Shown here piece by piece: positions 45,926 to 54,929 of a stretch of DNA of 64,000 bases. The notes beneath the pieces were generated by a model. That model made no database searches, was not told where the DNA came from, and saw only the letters and a program-made list of their open reading frames with translations. The translations under genes were made by a program, and so were the position numbers. This stretch comes from CAVTWD01 sp963738325 (GTDB taxonomy: Bacteria > Actinomycetota > Acidimicrobiia > Acidimicrobiales > Ilumatobacteraceae): NCBI GenBank assembly GCA_963738325.1, contig CAVTWD010000001.1, positions 744,001 to 808,000 of the forward strand, in the 5' to 3' direction. Numbering within the stretch: the stretch's first letter is position 1; every line of letters begins with the position of its first letter.

Positions 45926-47020
45926 ATGGCCGGCACGCCCCACAACTACCTCGCGGTCATCAAGGTGATCGGTGTCGGCGGGGGCGGTGTCAACGCCGTG
46001 AACCGCATGATCGATGCCGGGCTGAAGGGCGTCGAGTTCATCGCCGTGAACACCGACGCCCAGGCCCTGCTGATGAGCGACGCCGAGCTGAAGCTCGACA
46101 TCGGCCGGGAGCTCACCCGGGGACTGGGGGCGGGCAGCGACCCCGACGTCGGCCGCCAAGCGGCCGAGGAGCACCGCCAGGAGATCGAGGAAGCGATCGA
46201 AGGCGCCGACATGATCTTCATCACCGCCGGCAAGGGCGGCGGTACCGGCACCGGCGCGGCCCCGATCATCGCCGAGGTCGCGAAGAGCCTCGGCGCGCTC
46301 ACCATCGGGGTGGTCACCCGCCCGTTCGCCTTCGAGGGGCGCCGCCGCGCGGTGCAGGCCGAGCAGGGCATCGCCCGGCTCAGGGAGAAGGTCGACACGC
46401 TGATCGTCATCCCCAACGACCGGCTGCTCACCGTCTCGAACGAGAAGACCTCGGTGCTCAACGCGTTCAAGATGGCCGACGAGGTGCTGCTGCAGGGCGT
46501 CTCGGGCATCACCAACCTCATCACCACGCCGGGGCTCATCAACACCGACTTCGCCGACGTGAAGATGATCATGCTGAACGCGGGATCCGCGCTCATGGGC
46601 ATCGGGCAGGCGAGTGGCGACGACCGCGCCGTCGCCGCCGCCAAGGCCGCGATCTCCAGCCCGCTCTTGGAGGCCGCCATCGACGGTGCCCGCGGCATCC
46701 TCCTGAACATCACCGGGCCATCCGAGCTCGGCCTGTTCGAGGTCAACGCGGCCGCCGAGATCATCCACGGCGTGGCTCATCCGGACGCCAACATCATCTT
46801 CGGCACGGTCATCGACGACGAGATGGGCGACGAGGTGAAGGTCACGGTGATCGCCGCGGGCTTCGACCGTTGGGAGGCGGGTCAGAAGCCGGCGCGTGAG
46901 AGTCGTCGGGGCGAGGGCGAGCTGCTGCCCACGTCGCATGACCTCTTCGCGAGTGAGGGCGAAGAGGACTTGCTGGCCGGCGACGACGACGACTTCGACG
47001 TGCCCTCCTTCCTCAAGTAG
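45926..47020 (+). CDS. ftsZ: Cell division GTPase FtsZ
   Basis: 364 residues from ATG 45926, with GGAGG at 45916-45920. The tubulin signature is ITAGKGGGTGTGAAPIIAE, the nucleotide loop GVGGGGVNAVNRMI and the T7 loop NTDFADVKMIMLNAG. The C-terminal linker is short (about 45 residues, ending GEEDLLAGDDDDFDVPSFLK), with the tail peptide DVPSFLK that contacts SepF. SepF lies three genes downstream. Intact; forms the Z-ring and recruits the divisome. Confidence 0.97.
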   Translation: MAGTPHNYLAVIKVIGVGGGGVNAVNRMIDAGLKGVEFIAVNTDAQALLMSDAELKLDIGRELTRGLGAGSDPDVGRQAAEEHRQEIEEAIEGADMIFITAGKGGGTGTGAAPIIAEVAKSLGALTIGVVTRPFAFEGRRRAVQAEQGIARLREKVDTLIVIPNDRLLTVSNEKTSVLNAFKMADEVLLQGVSGITNLITTPGLINTDFADVKMIMLNAGSALMGIGQASGDDRAVAAAKAAISSPLLEAAIDGARGILLNITGPSELGLFEVNAAAEIIHGVAHPDANIIFGTVIDDEMGDEVKVTVIAAGFDRWEAGQKPARESRRGEGELLPTSHDLFASEGEEDLLAGDDDDFDVPSFLK

Positions 47021-47031
47021 CGGCCGCAGGC

Positions 47032-47805
47032 GTGGCCATGGTCGCCCTCGGGCCGCTCGAGTTCACGACGGCGCAGGGGCGGGCGCGGCTGCTGTTCACG
47101 ACACGCGCCGAGGGCGACTTCAACCGGGACCTCGTCGCTCCTGCCGAGCGGCGCGCCCGACAGCGAGACCTCGTCGACTTGCCCTGGACGATGCTCGACG
47201 AGGTGCACGGCTGCGACGTCGTCACGGTGGCCCGGCCGGGAGACCAGTGCGGGAGCACCGCGGACGCGGCGGTGACCTCGGTGGCGGGCGGCGTGCTCGG
47301 CATCTGGGTAGGTGACTGTGCGCCGGTGGCCTTAGTGGCCGACGGCGGCGTGGGGGCGGCGCACGCCGGATGGCGAGGGCTCGTCGCCGGCGTGCTGCCG
47401 GCCACGCTCGCCGCGCTGCGGCGCCTCGGCGCGACGAACGTCTTCGCCGTGGTCGGGCCGCACATCCGGCCCTGTTGCTACGAGTTCGGGGTTGACGACC
47501 TCGATGCCGTCGCAGCAGCCCTGGGCGGGGGCGTCCGGTCGACGACCACGTTCGGCACCCCGGCCCTCGATCTGCTGGCGGGGATCAGGGCGAGCCTGGC
47601 CACCGTCGGTGTCGAGGTGGCGGACCCCGGACCACCGCCGTGCACCGCCTGCGATCCGCGCTACTGGTCGCATCGAGGCGGGGGCGACCTTGGCCGCCAG
47701 GCGATGGCCGTGTGGCTCGAGGGCCCGGCCCTCGAGCCGTCCCGACTGCCGGGAGAGGCCGGAGCCGTCGGCGTCCCGCCGCTCGCGCCGGGAGGGAGGA
47801 CGTGA
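47032..47805 (+). CDS. pgeF: Peptidoglycan editing factor PgeF (laccase-domain)
   Basis: 257 residues. PgeF (YfiH/DUF152) removes wrongly placed L-Ser from UDP-MurNAc peptides in the species studied. The metal/His motifs are LDEVHGCDVVTV, VGDCAPVALVAD and GAAHAGWRGLVAG; the Cys/His cluster near the C-terminus is CTACDPRYWSHRGGG. GTG 47032 or ATG 47038 can start it. It overlaps the yggS-type gene (GTGA), consistent with the common ftsZ-pgeF-yggS-sepF order. Intact. Confidence 0.9.
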   Translation: MAMVALGPLEFTTAQGRARLLFTTRAEGDFNRDLVAPAERRARQRDLVDLPWTMLDEVHGCDVVTVARPGDQCGSTADAAVTSVAGGVLGIWVGDCAPVALVADGGVGAAHAGWRGLVAGVLPATLAALRRLGATNVFAVVGPHIRPCCYEFGVDDLDAVAAALGGGVRSTTTFGTPALDLLAGIRASLATVGVEVADPGPPPCTACDPRYWSHRGGGDLGRQAMAVWLEGPALEPSRLPGEAGAVGVPPLAPGGRT

Positions 47806-48467
47806 TCACCCCGGCCGCGGTGGCCGAGCGCCTGGCGCTGGTCCGGCAACGGATCGAAGGGGCCGGCAGCGACGGCATCACGATCGTCGCGGTGACGAAG
47901 GGCTTCGGCGTCGACGCCATGGAGGCGGCGCTCGCCAATGGGCTCGTCGACATCGGCGAGAACTACGCGCAGGAGCTCCTGGCCAAGCGCGCCGCCCTGC
48001 GATCGTCCATCGCGCCTCGGATGCATTTCATCGGCCGGCTCCAGTCGAACAAGGTGCGGCGACTGGCGCCAGTGGTCGATGTCTGGCAAACGGTCGATCG
48101 CTCGTCGCTCGGCGTCGAGATCGCGAGGAGGGCGCCCGGGGCGCGAGTGCTCGTCCAGGTAAACGTCAGCGACGAGGATCAGAAGGGAGGCTGCGCGCCC
48201 GAACGAGCGGCCCCGCTCGTCAAGGAGCTCACCAGCGAGGGTCTCGCCGTGGAGGGGTTGATGGCGATCGGTCGCACCGGGGATCCGGAGGACGCGAGGC
48301 CCGGCTTCCGCCTGGCCCGCAAGCTGGCGGACGACCTCGGTCTCGCCGTGTGCTCGATGGGGATGACCGACGACCTCGAGGTCGCGGTCGAGGAGGGTTC
48401 GACGATGGTTCGGCTGGGAAGTGCGCTCTTCGGCCTGCGTCCCGATTCTGGGGCACGAGCGCAGTAG
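47802..48467 (+). CDS. YggS-family PLP homeostasis protein
   Basis: 221 residues from GTG 47802. Monomeric PLP-binding protein of alanine racemase-like fold. The PLP lysine is in TIVAVTKGFGVDAMEAAL, followed by DIGENYAQELLAK and MHFIGRLQSNKVRR, then SMGMTDDLEVAVEEGSTMVRLGSALFG. It has no known catalytic activity and regulates PLP and amino acid pools. Overlaps pgeF; 25 bases before sepF. Intact. Confidence 0.92.
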   Translation: MITPAAVAERLALVRQRIEGAGSDGITIVAVTKGFGVDAMEAALANGLVDIGENYAQELLAKRAALRSSIAPRMHFIGRLQSNKVRRLAPVVDVWQTVDRSSLGVEIARRAPGARVLVQVNVSDEDQKGGCAPERAAPLVKELTSEGLAVEGLMAIGRTGDPEDARPGFRLARKLADDLGLAVCSMGMTDDLEVAVEEGSTMVRLGSALFGLRPDSGARAQ

Positions 48468-48492
48468 CCTGGCTCAGCGCGAGGAGGCTCTG

Positions 48493-49041
48493 ATGTCCGT
48501 CTGGAAGAAGGCCATGTTCTACCTGGGCCTCGGCCCCGACGAGGCGTATGACGACGAGGCGTTCGAACCGGAACGCCCGCCGCCGGCGCGTACCCAGCGC
48601 CCCGCCTACGGCGCGGCCAGCCAGGAGGAGGGCGTCGGCACCGTCCGCACGATCCCCCGTCCCGCCCAGACCGGGGCGCCGCGCGCGCCCGAGGTCGACC
48701 AGCCCGCCGTGACCATCCGCAGCCGCCAGCCCGGCTCTTCCTCGGTGCGCACCGTCGCCCCTTCCGGCCAGGCCAAGCCCCAGACCGTGCGGCCTCGCCG
48801 ATTCGATCAGGCCCAGGAGGTGGCGGACCGGTTCAAGGAGGGCCAACCCGTCATCGTCAACCTGCAGGACGTGGATCGTGAGCTCTCCCGCCGCCTGATC
48901 GACTTCTCGAGCGGGCTCTGCTACGGCCTCGGCGGGAAGATGGACAAGGTCGCCAACGGCGTCTACCTCCTCACCCCGGCGGACGTCTCGGTGTCGGCTG
49001 AGGACCGTCAAGCCATGGTCGAGCGCAGCCTGCTCGACTGA
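48493..49041 (+). CDS. sepF: Cell division protein SepF
   Basis: 182 residues. The N-terminus MSVWKKAMFYLGLGPDEAYDD is the membrane-binding amphipathic helix. After a long flexible linker, the SepF core begins at PRRFDQAQEVADRFKEGQPVIVNLQDVDRELSRRLIDFSSGLCYGLGGKMDKVANGVYLLTPADVSV. SepF tethers FtsZ to the membrane in actinobacteria, which lack FtsA. GAGGAGG precedes the start. Intact. Confidence 0.95.
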   Translation: MSVWKKAMFYLGLGPDEAYDDEAFEPERPPPARTQRPAYGAASQEEGVGTVRTIPRPAQTGAPRAPEVDQPAVTIRSRQPGSSSVRTVAPSGQAKPQTVRPRRFDQAQEVADRFKEGQPVIVNLQDVDRELSRRLIDFSSGLCYGLGGKMDKVANGVYLLTPADVSVSAEDRQAMVERSLLD

Positions 49042-49159
49042 CGCCATGCACCGAACGCCGCTCACGTGCTCGAGTCATCCTCCGATCCCGACGCCCGCGG
49101 CTGCGGGGCGCCGTTGCCCTGTTCGCATCTCCTGAAGTCCACACCGTCTCCTCCCGCGC

Positions 49160-49402
49160 ATGTCGCTCGTCCGCACCATTCTCTACGTCTACGTCGTCAT
49201 CATCCTCGGCCGGGTCCTGCTCTCGTGGTTCCCGCTGCAGCCTGGCTCGCTGATGGCGCAGATCTACCGATTCCTCGTGCGGCTGACGGAGCCGGTCCTG
49301 GGCCCATTGCGCCGGGTGTTGCCGAGGTTGGGCATGATCGACTTGTCGCCCCTCGTGGCGCTGCTGCTCATCCAGGTCGTCATCGCCCTGCTTCCTCAGT
49401 GA
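49160..49402 (+). CDS. YggT-family membrane protein
   Basis: 80 residues, a single YggT unit: MSLVRTILYVYVVIILGRVLLSWFP, LTEPVLGPLRRVLPRLGMIDLSPLVALLLIQ. Two membrane spans. YggT proteins occur in dcw-downstream operons of many bacteria; a role in envelope or osmotic adaptation is suggested but not settled. It starts 118 bases after sepF; this gap holds no recognisable element. Its stop overlaps the start of the lipoprotein gene (GTGA). Confidence 0.88.
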   Translation: MSLVRTILYVYVVIILGRVLLSWFPLQPGSLMAQIYRFLVRLTEPVLGPLRRVLPRLGMIDLSPLVALLLIQVVIALLPQ

Positions 49403-49956
49403 GGCGCGCCCTCTTCGCCGCGCTCGCGGGCGCCGCGCTCGCCGCCTGTGGCGGTCCGGTGGTGCAGGCCGGTCCGGGCGCCGCCGCCGGGAAGGGGTTC
49501 ACCGACGTCGTCGTCACCACCACGGCCACCACCGCCGCTCCCTCTTCCTCGGGTCCGACGACGGCCCCCAGCGGCCCGACCCGTCTCGACGTCGGCGACT
49601 GCCTCACCTCCGGGTCGGGGGCCAACGCGTCGAGCGTGACCGTCGTGGCTTGCACGACGGCTCACACGGAGGAGGTCGCCGGATCGATCGATCTGTCCGA
49701 TCTCTTCGCGGCCGACGCCGCCTACCCGAGCGCCGACCAACTGAGCGCGGCCGGCGATCGCTGCCAGGACGTCGTCACCAAGTACCTCAGCAACTCCACG
49801 GTCGACCCCGCCACGTTGCAGTTCGTCGTGATCACGCCCGAGGAGTCGGCGTGGGAGCAGGGGGATCGCACCGCATGGTGCGCGATCGGTCTCGTGGCTC
49901 CTGACGGGAGTGACCGCGCCTCTACCGGGCGCATCGCGGACAGCACCGCCCGCTGA
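49399..49956 (+). CDS. Septum-formation-type lipoprotein, unknown function
   Basis: 185 residues from GTG 49399. The signal MRRALFAALAGAALAACG has a lipobox LAAC, so it is anchored to the outer face of the membrane. A Thr/Ser/Pro linker follows, then a compact domain with four Cys (DCLTSGSGANASSVTVVACTTAHTEEVAG, ... RCQDVVTK, ... WCAIGLVAPDGS) that resembles the actinobacterial Septum_form (DUF4190-tail) domain. Its last 17 codons and the stop lie inside the first copy of a 53-bp tandem repeat, so the C-terminus may have been changed by repeat expansion. Confidence 0.75.
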   Translation: MRRALFAALAGAALAACGGPVVQAGPGAAAGKGFTDVVVTTTATTAAPSSSGPTTAPSGPTRLDVGDCLTSGSGANASSVTVVACTTAHTEEVAGSIDLSDLFAADAAYPSADQLSAAGDRCQDVVTKYLSNSTVDPATLQFVVITPEESAWEQGDRTAWCAIGLVAPDGSDRASTGRIADSTAR

Positions 49957-50063
49957 GCGGGAGTGATCGGGCCTCCACCGGGCGCATCGCGGACGGCACC
50001 GCCCGCTGAGCGGGAGTGATCGGGCCTCCACCGGGCGCATCGCGGACGGCACCGCGCGCTGAC
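49905..50063. repeat. Three tandem copies of a 53-bp unit
   Basis: Copies start at 49905, 49958 and 50011 with CGGGAGTGA(C/T)CG and each holds ACCGGGCGCATCGCGGAC and ending CGCTGA. Copies 2 and 3 are nearly identical; copy 1 differs at a few positions and forms the end of the lipoprotein gene including its stop codon. Each unit can form a GC-rich hairpin (GGGCG ... CGCCC). Likely a recent local expansion. Confidence 0.9.
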
Positions 50064-50124
50064 TTCGGGACCTCTGAGCGCATCCATGGCCCCGCGGAGC
50101 GTGGTTGCGCCGTACCATCCGTCC

Positions 50125-50964
50125 ATGGATCTGAACCCGCAGTCCGTCGCCGATGCGCAGTTCCGCATCGTCCGCAAGGGCTACGACCCCGAGCAAGTGC
50201 GCCCGTTGCTCGCCCAGGCCGCCGAGAGCCTCCGCAACGCGGTGAACCGCGCCACTACCGCGGAGGGCAAGCTCGGCACGGCAGAGGGCCGTGCCAGCGA
50301 TGCCGAGACCCGCGCCATCGAGGCCGAGGCGCGCGCCAAGGCCGCGCTCCAAGCCGCGTCGTCGGCCCAGGAAGCCGCGGGGGAGGATCCCGACCGGATG
50401 CGGCGGGCCATCCTCACTGCGCAGAAGGCCGCCGACGGCGTGGTGGCCGACGCCCAGCAAGAGGCGGCCGGCATCGTCTCGACGGCCCGGGGCGAGGCCA
50501 AGAAGATCACCACCGATGCCCGCGCCGCGGCCGCGCGCATGGTGGCCGACGCGGAGCAGGCCGCTCGGGCCGCGCACGCGGCGGAGCTCGAGCGGACGCG
50601 GGCCGAGGTGGCCGAGGTCAGCTCCCGGCGTGACCAGCTCCGCGCCGATGCTGACCTGCTCGCCGCCCACCTCACCAACCAGCGCGAGCGCGTCGCGGAC
50701 TCGATCGCCTCGTTGCAGCGAGTGCTCGAGCACCCCACCGCGCTCCGCTCGCTCCCGGTGCCCGAGAAGGGCCATGCCGACCGTGCTGGCGAGGCGGCTC
50801 TCGAAACCGGGTCCGAGGCAGACCGGGAAGCGAGCGGGAACGGCGCGGCCGAGCGGGGCGACGAGCACGGCGCGGTCGAAATTGCAGAGGGCAGCGAGGA
50901 GCACACCGCCGTCGAGACCACTGGAGAGGTGTCATCGGAGCCCGAGGCTGCCGGGGCCGGCTGA
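50125..50964 (+). CDS. DivIVA-domain protein
   Basis: 279 residues from ATG 50125 (an earlier ATG at 50086 falls in non-conserved sequence). The N-terminus DLNPQSVADAQFRIVRKGYDPEQVRPLLA is a DivIVA-type membrane-curvature domain; a long Ala/Glu-rich coiled coil follows (about residues 35-190), then an acidic, low-complexity tail (EIAEGSEEHTAVETTGEVSSEPE). The usual actinobacterial Wag31/DivIVA lies in the same place, directing polar growth or septum placement. This one has an unusual acidic tail, so specific function is inferred. Intact. Confidence 0.8.
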   Translation: MDLNPQSVADAQFRIVRKGYDPEQVRPLLAQAAESLRNAVNRATTAEGKLGTAEGRASDAETRAIEAEARAKAALQAASSAQEAAGEDPDRMRRAILTAQKAADGVVADAQQEAAGIVSTARGEAKKITTDARAAAARMVADAEQAARAAHAAELERTRAEVAEVSSRRDQLRADADLLAAHLTNQRERVADSIASLQRVLEHPTALRSLPVPEKGHADRAGEAALETGSEADREASGNGAAERGDEHGAVEIAEGSEEHTAVETTGEVSSEPEAAGAG

Positions 50965-50997
50965 TCGGAGCTCCAGCACCGATGAGCGTCGCGCTCG

Positions 50998-51065
50998 TTT
51001 CCTCGTTCATGCGTGTCACGTCGCGCAGATCTGCGCGGATCGACCCGCATGAACGGGATTTGGGG
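50998..51065. repeat. Dispersed intergenic hairpin repeat, copy B
   Basis: 68 bases beginning TTTCCTCGTTC and ending TTTGGGG. The outer arms CGTTCATGCG (51004-51013) and CGCATGAACG (51045-51054) pair perfectly; the inner GCGCAGATCTGCGC (51023-51036) is a palindrome. It follows divIVA and is about 75% identical to 23671-23738. Confidence 0.65.
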
Positions 51066-51154
51066 CGGGCGGGAACGGGAGGCGGCGGCATGGAAAGGGG
51101 CGGGGATTGTCCGGTGGGGCGCCTGGCCCCCCGGCTAGGCTGTCGAGCCACAGG

Positions 51155-51362
51155 CGTCGACGGGGCCATCACCCCTGAGCCTCCCGAAGAACGGGTTGTC
51201 GGGCGCTGCCGGCCGCCTCAGTAGAACGGGACGGGTCCGGCCCGTCATCGCCGGCCAACGAGTGGGTGACGTTTCGGCGTCACCAAGCGGGGTGGTACCG
51301 CGGAGCTCCGGTAGGCAGCCGGGCATCGTCCCTGCAACCGAGAACCGTCCCGCAGGAGATTC
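51155..51362 (+). promoter_or_regulatory. Isoleucine T-box riboswitch before ileS
   Basis: The T-box core AAGCGGGGTGGTACCGCG lies at 51285-51302, right after a stem III hairpin GGTGACG/CGTCACC (51265-51271/51278-51284). Upstream is another hairpin GACGGG/CCCGTC (51230-51235/51241-51246). A candidate specifier ATC (Ile) is at 51168-51170 within a short stem I, as in the ultrashort-stem I T-boxes of actinobacterial ileS. No terminator with a U-tract precedes the gene, and the ribosome site AGGAG (51354-51358) is close, so control is probably at translation (uncharged tRNA-Ile exposes the site). Confidence 0.85.
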
Positions 51363-51363
51363 C

Positions 51364-54300
51364 GTGGCCTATCCCACCGTCGAGCCCCAGCCCGACCTCC
51401 CCGAGCTCGAAGCGCGCGTGCTCGAGCACTGGGCCAAGGACGACACGTTTCGCGCGTCCGTGGAGGGCCGCCCGGCGGGCACCCACGGCGCCAACGAGTT
51501 CGTGTTCTACGACGGGCCTCCCTTCGCCAACGGGCTGCCCCACTACGGCCACCTGCTCACCGGCTACGTGAAGGACGCCATCCCGCGGTACCAGACGATG
51601 CGGGGCCACCGCGTCGAGCGCCGCTTCGGCTGGGACTGTCATGGCCTCCCGGCCGAGGTCGAGGCCGAGCGCCAGCTCGGCGTGTCCGGCCATCGCGAGA
51701 TCGAGGACTTCGGCATCGCCGAGTACAACGACGTGTGTCGCTCCAGCGTCCTGCGCTACACGCAGGAGTGGGAGCGCTACGTCACCCGTCAGGCCCGGTG
51801 GGTGGACTTCGAGAACGACTACAAGACGCTCGATCTGCCCTACATGGAGAGCGTCATGTGGGCGTTCAAGCGCCTGTGGGACAAGGGCCTCGTGTACGAG
51901 GGCTACCGCGTGCTGCCCTACTGCTGGCGCTGCGAGACGCCGTTGTCGAACACCGAGCTGCGGATGGACGACGCCTACCTCGACCGGCAGGACCCGGCGG
52001 TCACGGTGGCTTTCGAGCTCGAGGCGCGGCCAGTCGAAGCGCCGACGCGTGTCCTCGTGTGGACGACCACCCCCTGGACGTTGCCCTCCAACCTCGCGCT
52101 CGCCGTCGGCCCCGACATCGATTACGCGGTGTACGAGGAGAACGGGGTGCGCTACGTGCTGGCCGAGAGCCGGGTCGACGCCTATGCCGACCAGCTCGCC
52201 AGCGCCGAGCGGCTGGGGACGATGCGCGGCCACGAGCTCGTCGGCCGCCGCTTCACGCCGATGTTCCCGTTCTTCGCCGACACCCCGAACGCGTTCGTGG
52301 TCCTCGCCGCCGACTTCGTGAGCACGGAGGAGGGCACGGGGGTCGTCCACCTCGCCCCCGGCTTCGGCGAGGACGACCAGAAGGCGTGCGAAGCCGTCGG
52401 CATCCCCGTCGTGTGCCCGGTGGACTCGACCGCCCGGTTCACGGCCGAGGTCCCGAGCTACGAAGGGATGCGCGTCTTCGACGCCAACCCCGTGGTGATC
52501 CGCGACCTGAAGGCCCGCGGCCTCGTGGTGCGTCACGACACCTACGACCACTCGTACCCGCACTGCTGGCGTTGCGCCCGCCCCCTCGTGTACCGGGCCG
52601 TGTCGAGTTGGTTCGTGAACGTCGTGGCCTTCCGCGAACGCATGGTGGAGCTGAACCAGGAGATCCGCTGGGTGCCCGAGCACGTGCGGGACGGCTCGTT
52701 CGGCAAGTGGCTCGAGAACGCCCGCGACTGGTCGATCAGCCGTAACCGCTACTGGGGCTCACCGATCCCGGTGTGGAAGAGCGACGACCCCGCCTGCCCG
52801 CGCGTCGATGTCTACGGCAGCCTCGAGGAGCTCGAGCGTGACTTCGGCCTGCGCGTCCACGACCTCCACCGCCCCATGGTCGACGAGCTCACCCGGCCCA
52901 ACCCTGACGACCCGACCGGCCGATCGACGATGCGGCGCGTCGAGGAGGTCCTCGACTGCTGGTTCGACTCGGGATCGATGCCCTTCGCCCAGGTTCACTA
53001 CCCGTTCGAGAACGCCGACTGGTTCGAGCACCACTTCCCGGGCGACTTCATCGTCGAGTACATCGCGCAGACCCGCGGCTGGTTCTACACGTTGCACGTC
53101 CTCGCCACCGCCTTGTTCGATCGGCCGGCCTTCCAGAACTGCGTGGCTCACGGCATCGTCCTCGGCAACGACGGCCAGAAGATGTCGAAGAGCCTCCGCA
53201 ACTATCCCGATCCGTACGAGATGTTCGACACCTACGGCTCGGACGCGATGCGTTGGTTCCTCATCTCGTCGTCGATCTTGCGGGGGAGCGATCTCATCGT
53301 CACCGAGCAGGGCATCCGCGACGCCGTACGCCAGGTGGTGTTCCCGCTCTGGAACGCGTGGTCGTTCTTCACCCTCTACGCGAACGCGGCCGGCGTCGAG
53401 GCCCGCTTCCGGGTCGACGCCCCCGCCGTGCTCGACCGCTATCTGGTGGCCAAGCTGCACGATCTCGTGGCGTCCACCACGGCACAGCTCGACGCCTACG
53501 ACCTCTTCGGTGCCTGCGCATCGGTGCGGTCGTTCCTCGACGTGCTCACGAACTGGTACATCCGCCGGAGCCGGGACCGGTTCTGGGAGGGCGAGACCGA
53601 CGCCTTCGACACCCTCTCCAGCGCGCTCCACGTCCTCACGCGGGTGGCGGCTCCGCTGCTGCCGCTCGTCACGGAGGAGCTGTACACGGGTCTCACCGCT
53701 GAGCGCTCGGTGCACCTGACGGACTGGCCCGACGCCTCGGCGCTGCCGGCGGACGCCGAGCTGGTCGCGGTGATGGACGAAGTCCGCGACGTCGTCTCGG
53801 CCGCGCTGTCGATCCGCAAGGCCCGCGGCCTGCGCGTGCGGCTGCCCCTCGCCCGCCTCACCGTGGCCGCGCCCGACGCCGACCGACTCGCTCCGTTCGT
53901 CGGGCTGATCGCAGACGAGGTCAACGTGAAAGCCGTGGAGCTCACGACGGATCTGGCGGGGGCCGCCGAGACGACACTGCAAGCCGTGCCCGCGGTGTGT
54001 GGGCCGCGGCTGGGCCCCGACACCCAGGCCGTGATCCGAGCCATCAAGGTCGGTGACTGGACGGCCGAGAACGGGCATGTGACCGCGGGCGGCATCGAGT
54101 TGCGGGAAGGTGAGTACACCTTGCGGCTCGTGCCGGTCGCGCCCGAACGGTCGGCGTCGCTGCCCGGCGACCGCGGGATCGTCGTGCTCGACACCGAGGT
54201 CACCGAGCCCCTCGAACGCGAGGGGATCGCCCGCGATCTCGTCCGCGTCGCGCAGCAGGCTCGGCGGGCCGCGGGCCTTGACGTGTCGGATCGCATCCGT

Positions 54301-54528
54301 CTGGCCGTCGACGGCCCGGCCGAGGTCGTCGCCGCCCTCGATGCCCACCGCGCCTTCGTCCAAGGCGAGACGCTCGCCCTCGAGCTCGTCGTGGAGCCGG
54401 GCGACGCGAGCGAAGCCACGGTCAGCGAAGGCACCGTCGGTGACGGCCTGCCGGTGCGCGTCGCCGTCGTCCCGCTGCGCCAGGGCCGCGGCGGCGGGCC
54501 ACTCGAACTCGAGGAGGATGACGCATGA
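51364..54528 (+). CDS. ileS: Isoleucyl-tRNA synthetase
   Basis: 1054 residues from GTG 51364. The class I motifs are PHYGHLLTG (HIGH) and KMSKS in NDGQKMSKSLRNYPDP. The editing domain (VLVWTTTPWTLPSN) and the C-terminal anticodon region are complete. FYDGPPFANGLPHYGHLLTGY and GWDCHGLPAEVEAE belong to the IleS2-type (eukaryote-like) enzymes also found in mycobacteria, which are typically little affected by mupirocin (family knowledge, not tested). Expression is under the T-box just upstream. ATGA overlap with the DUF167 gene downstream. Intact. Confidence 0.97.
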   Translation: MAYPTVEPQPDLPELEARVLEHWAKDDTFRASVEGRPAGTHGANEFVFYDGPPFANGLPHYGHLLTGYVKDAIPRYQTMRGHRVERRFGWDCHGLPAEVEAERQLGVSGHREIEDFGIAEYNDVCRSSVLRYTQEWERYVTRQARWVDFENDYKTLDLPYMESVMWAFKRLWDKGLVYEGYRVLPYCWRCETPLSNTELRMDDAYLDRQDPAVTVAFELEARPVEAPTRVLVWTTTPWTLPSNLALAVGPDIDYAVYEENGVRYVLAESRVDAYADQLASAERLGTMRGHELVGRRFTPMFPFFADTPNAFVVLAADFVSTEEGTGVVHLAPGFGEDDQKACEAVGIPVVCPVDSTARFTAEVPSYEGMRVFDANPVVIRDLKARGLVVRHDTYDHSYPHCWRCARPLVYRAVSSWFVNVVAFRERMVELNQEIRWVPEHVRDGSFGKWLENARDWSISRNRYWGSPIPVWKSDDPACPRVDVYGSLEELERDFGLRVHDLHRPMVDELTRPNPDDPTGRSTMRRVEEVLDCWFDSGSMPFAQVHYPFENADWFEHHFPGDFIVEYIAQTRGWFYTLHVLATALFDRPAFQNCVAHGIVLGNDGQKMSKSLRNYPDPYEMFDTYGSDAMRWFLISSSILRGSDLIVTEQGIRDAVRQVVFPLWNAWSFFTLYANAAGVEARFRVDAPAVLDRYLVAKLHDLVASTTAQLDAYDLFGACASVRSFLDVLTNWYIRRSRDRFWEGETDAFDTLSSALHVLTRVAAPLLPLVTEELYTGLTAERSVHLTDWPDASALPADAELVAVMDEVRDVVSAALSIRKARGLRVRLPLARLTVAAPDADRLAPFVGLIADEVNVKAVELTTDLAGAAETTLQAVPAVCGPRLGPDTQAVIRAIKVGDWTAENGHVTAGGIELREGEYTLRLVPVAPERSASLPGDRGIVVLDTEVTEPLEREGIARDLVRVAQQARRAAGLDVSDRIRLAVDGPAEVVAALDAHRAFVQGETLALELVVEPGDASEATVSEGTVGDGLPVRVAVVPLRQGRGGGPLELEEDDA

Positions 54529-54869
54529 CCAACCACGCCGACGTCTACGACGTGACCGACGAGGCCGTCATCCTCCGGGTGCATGCCCAACCGGGCGCGG
54601 GGCGGTCGTCGATCGTCGGCCGCCATGGCGACGCGCTGCGGGTCAGGGTGGCCGCGCCGCCCGTCGAGGGCCGGGCCAACGCCGCCCTCGTCGAGCTGCT
54701 CGCCCGCACCTTCGGTCTCAAGGAGGCCCAGGTGACGCTGACCTCCGGGGAATCGAGCCGCACGAAGCGGTTCCGGCTCGAAGGGGTGAGCGCCGACGTC
54801 GTCGACGCCGCCCTCGACGAGGCGCTGCGCGCGGGATCGGGAGGCAGAGGCGCCGCCGGGCGGCGTTGA
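54525..54869 (+). CDS. DUF167 (YggU-type) protein
   Basis: 114 residues from ATG 54525, overlapping the ileS stop. The core ILRVHAQPGAGRSSIVGRHGDALRVRVAAPPVEGRANAALVELLARTFG is diagnostic of DUF167, a small alpha/beta fold of unknown function often linked to yggT in other bacteria. The tail is Gly/Ala-rich and species-specific. Intact. Confidence 0.88.
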   Translation: MTNHADVYDVTDEAVILRVHAQPGAGRSSIVGRHGDALRVRVAAPPVEGRANAALVELLARTFGLKEAQVTLTSGESSRTKRFRLEGVSADVVDAALDEALRAGSGGRGAAGRR

Positions 54870-54929
54870 ACCGTCGCCTGCTGCGCCCTAATCTGCGCCA
54901 CCCGCCTGGCAGGAAGGATGGATCCCCCC

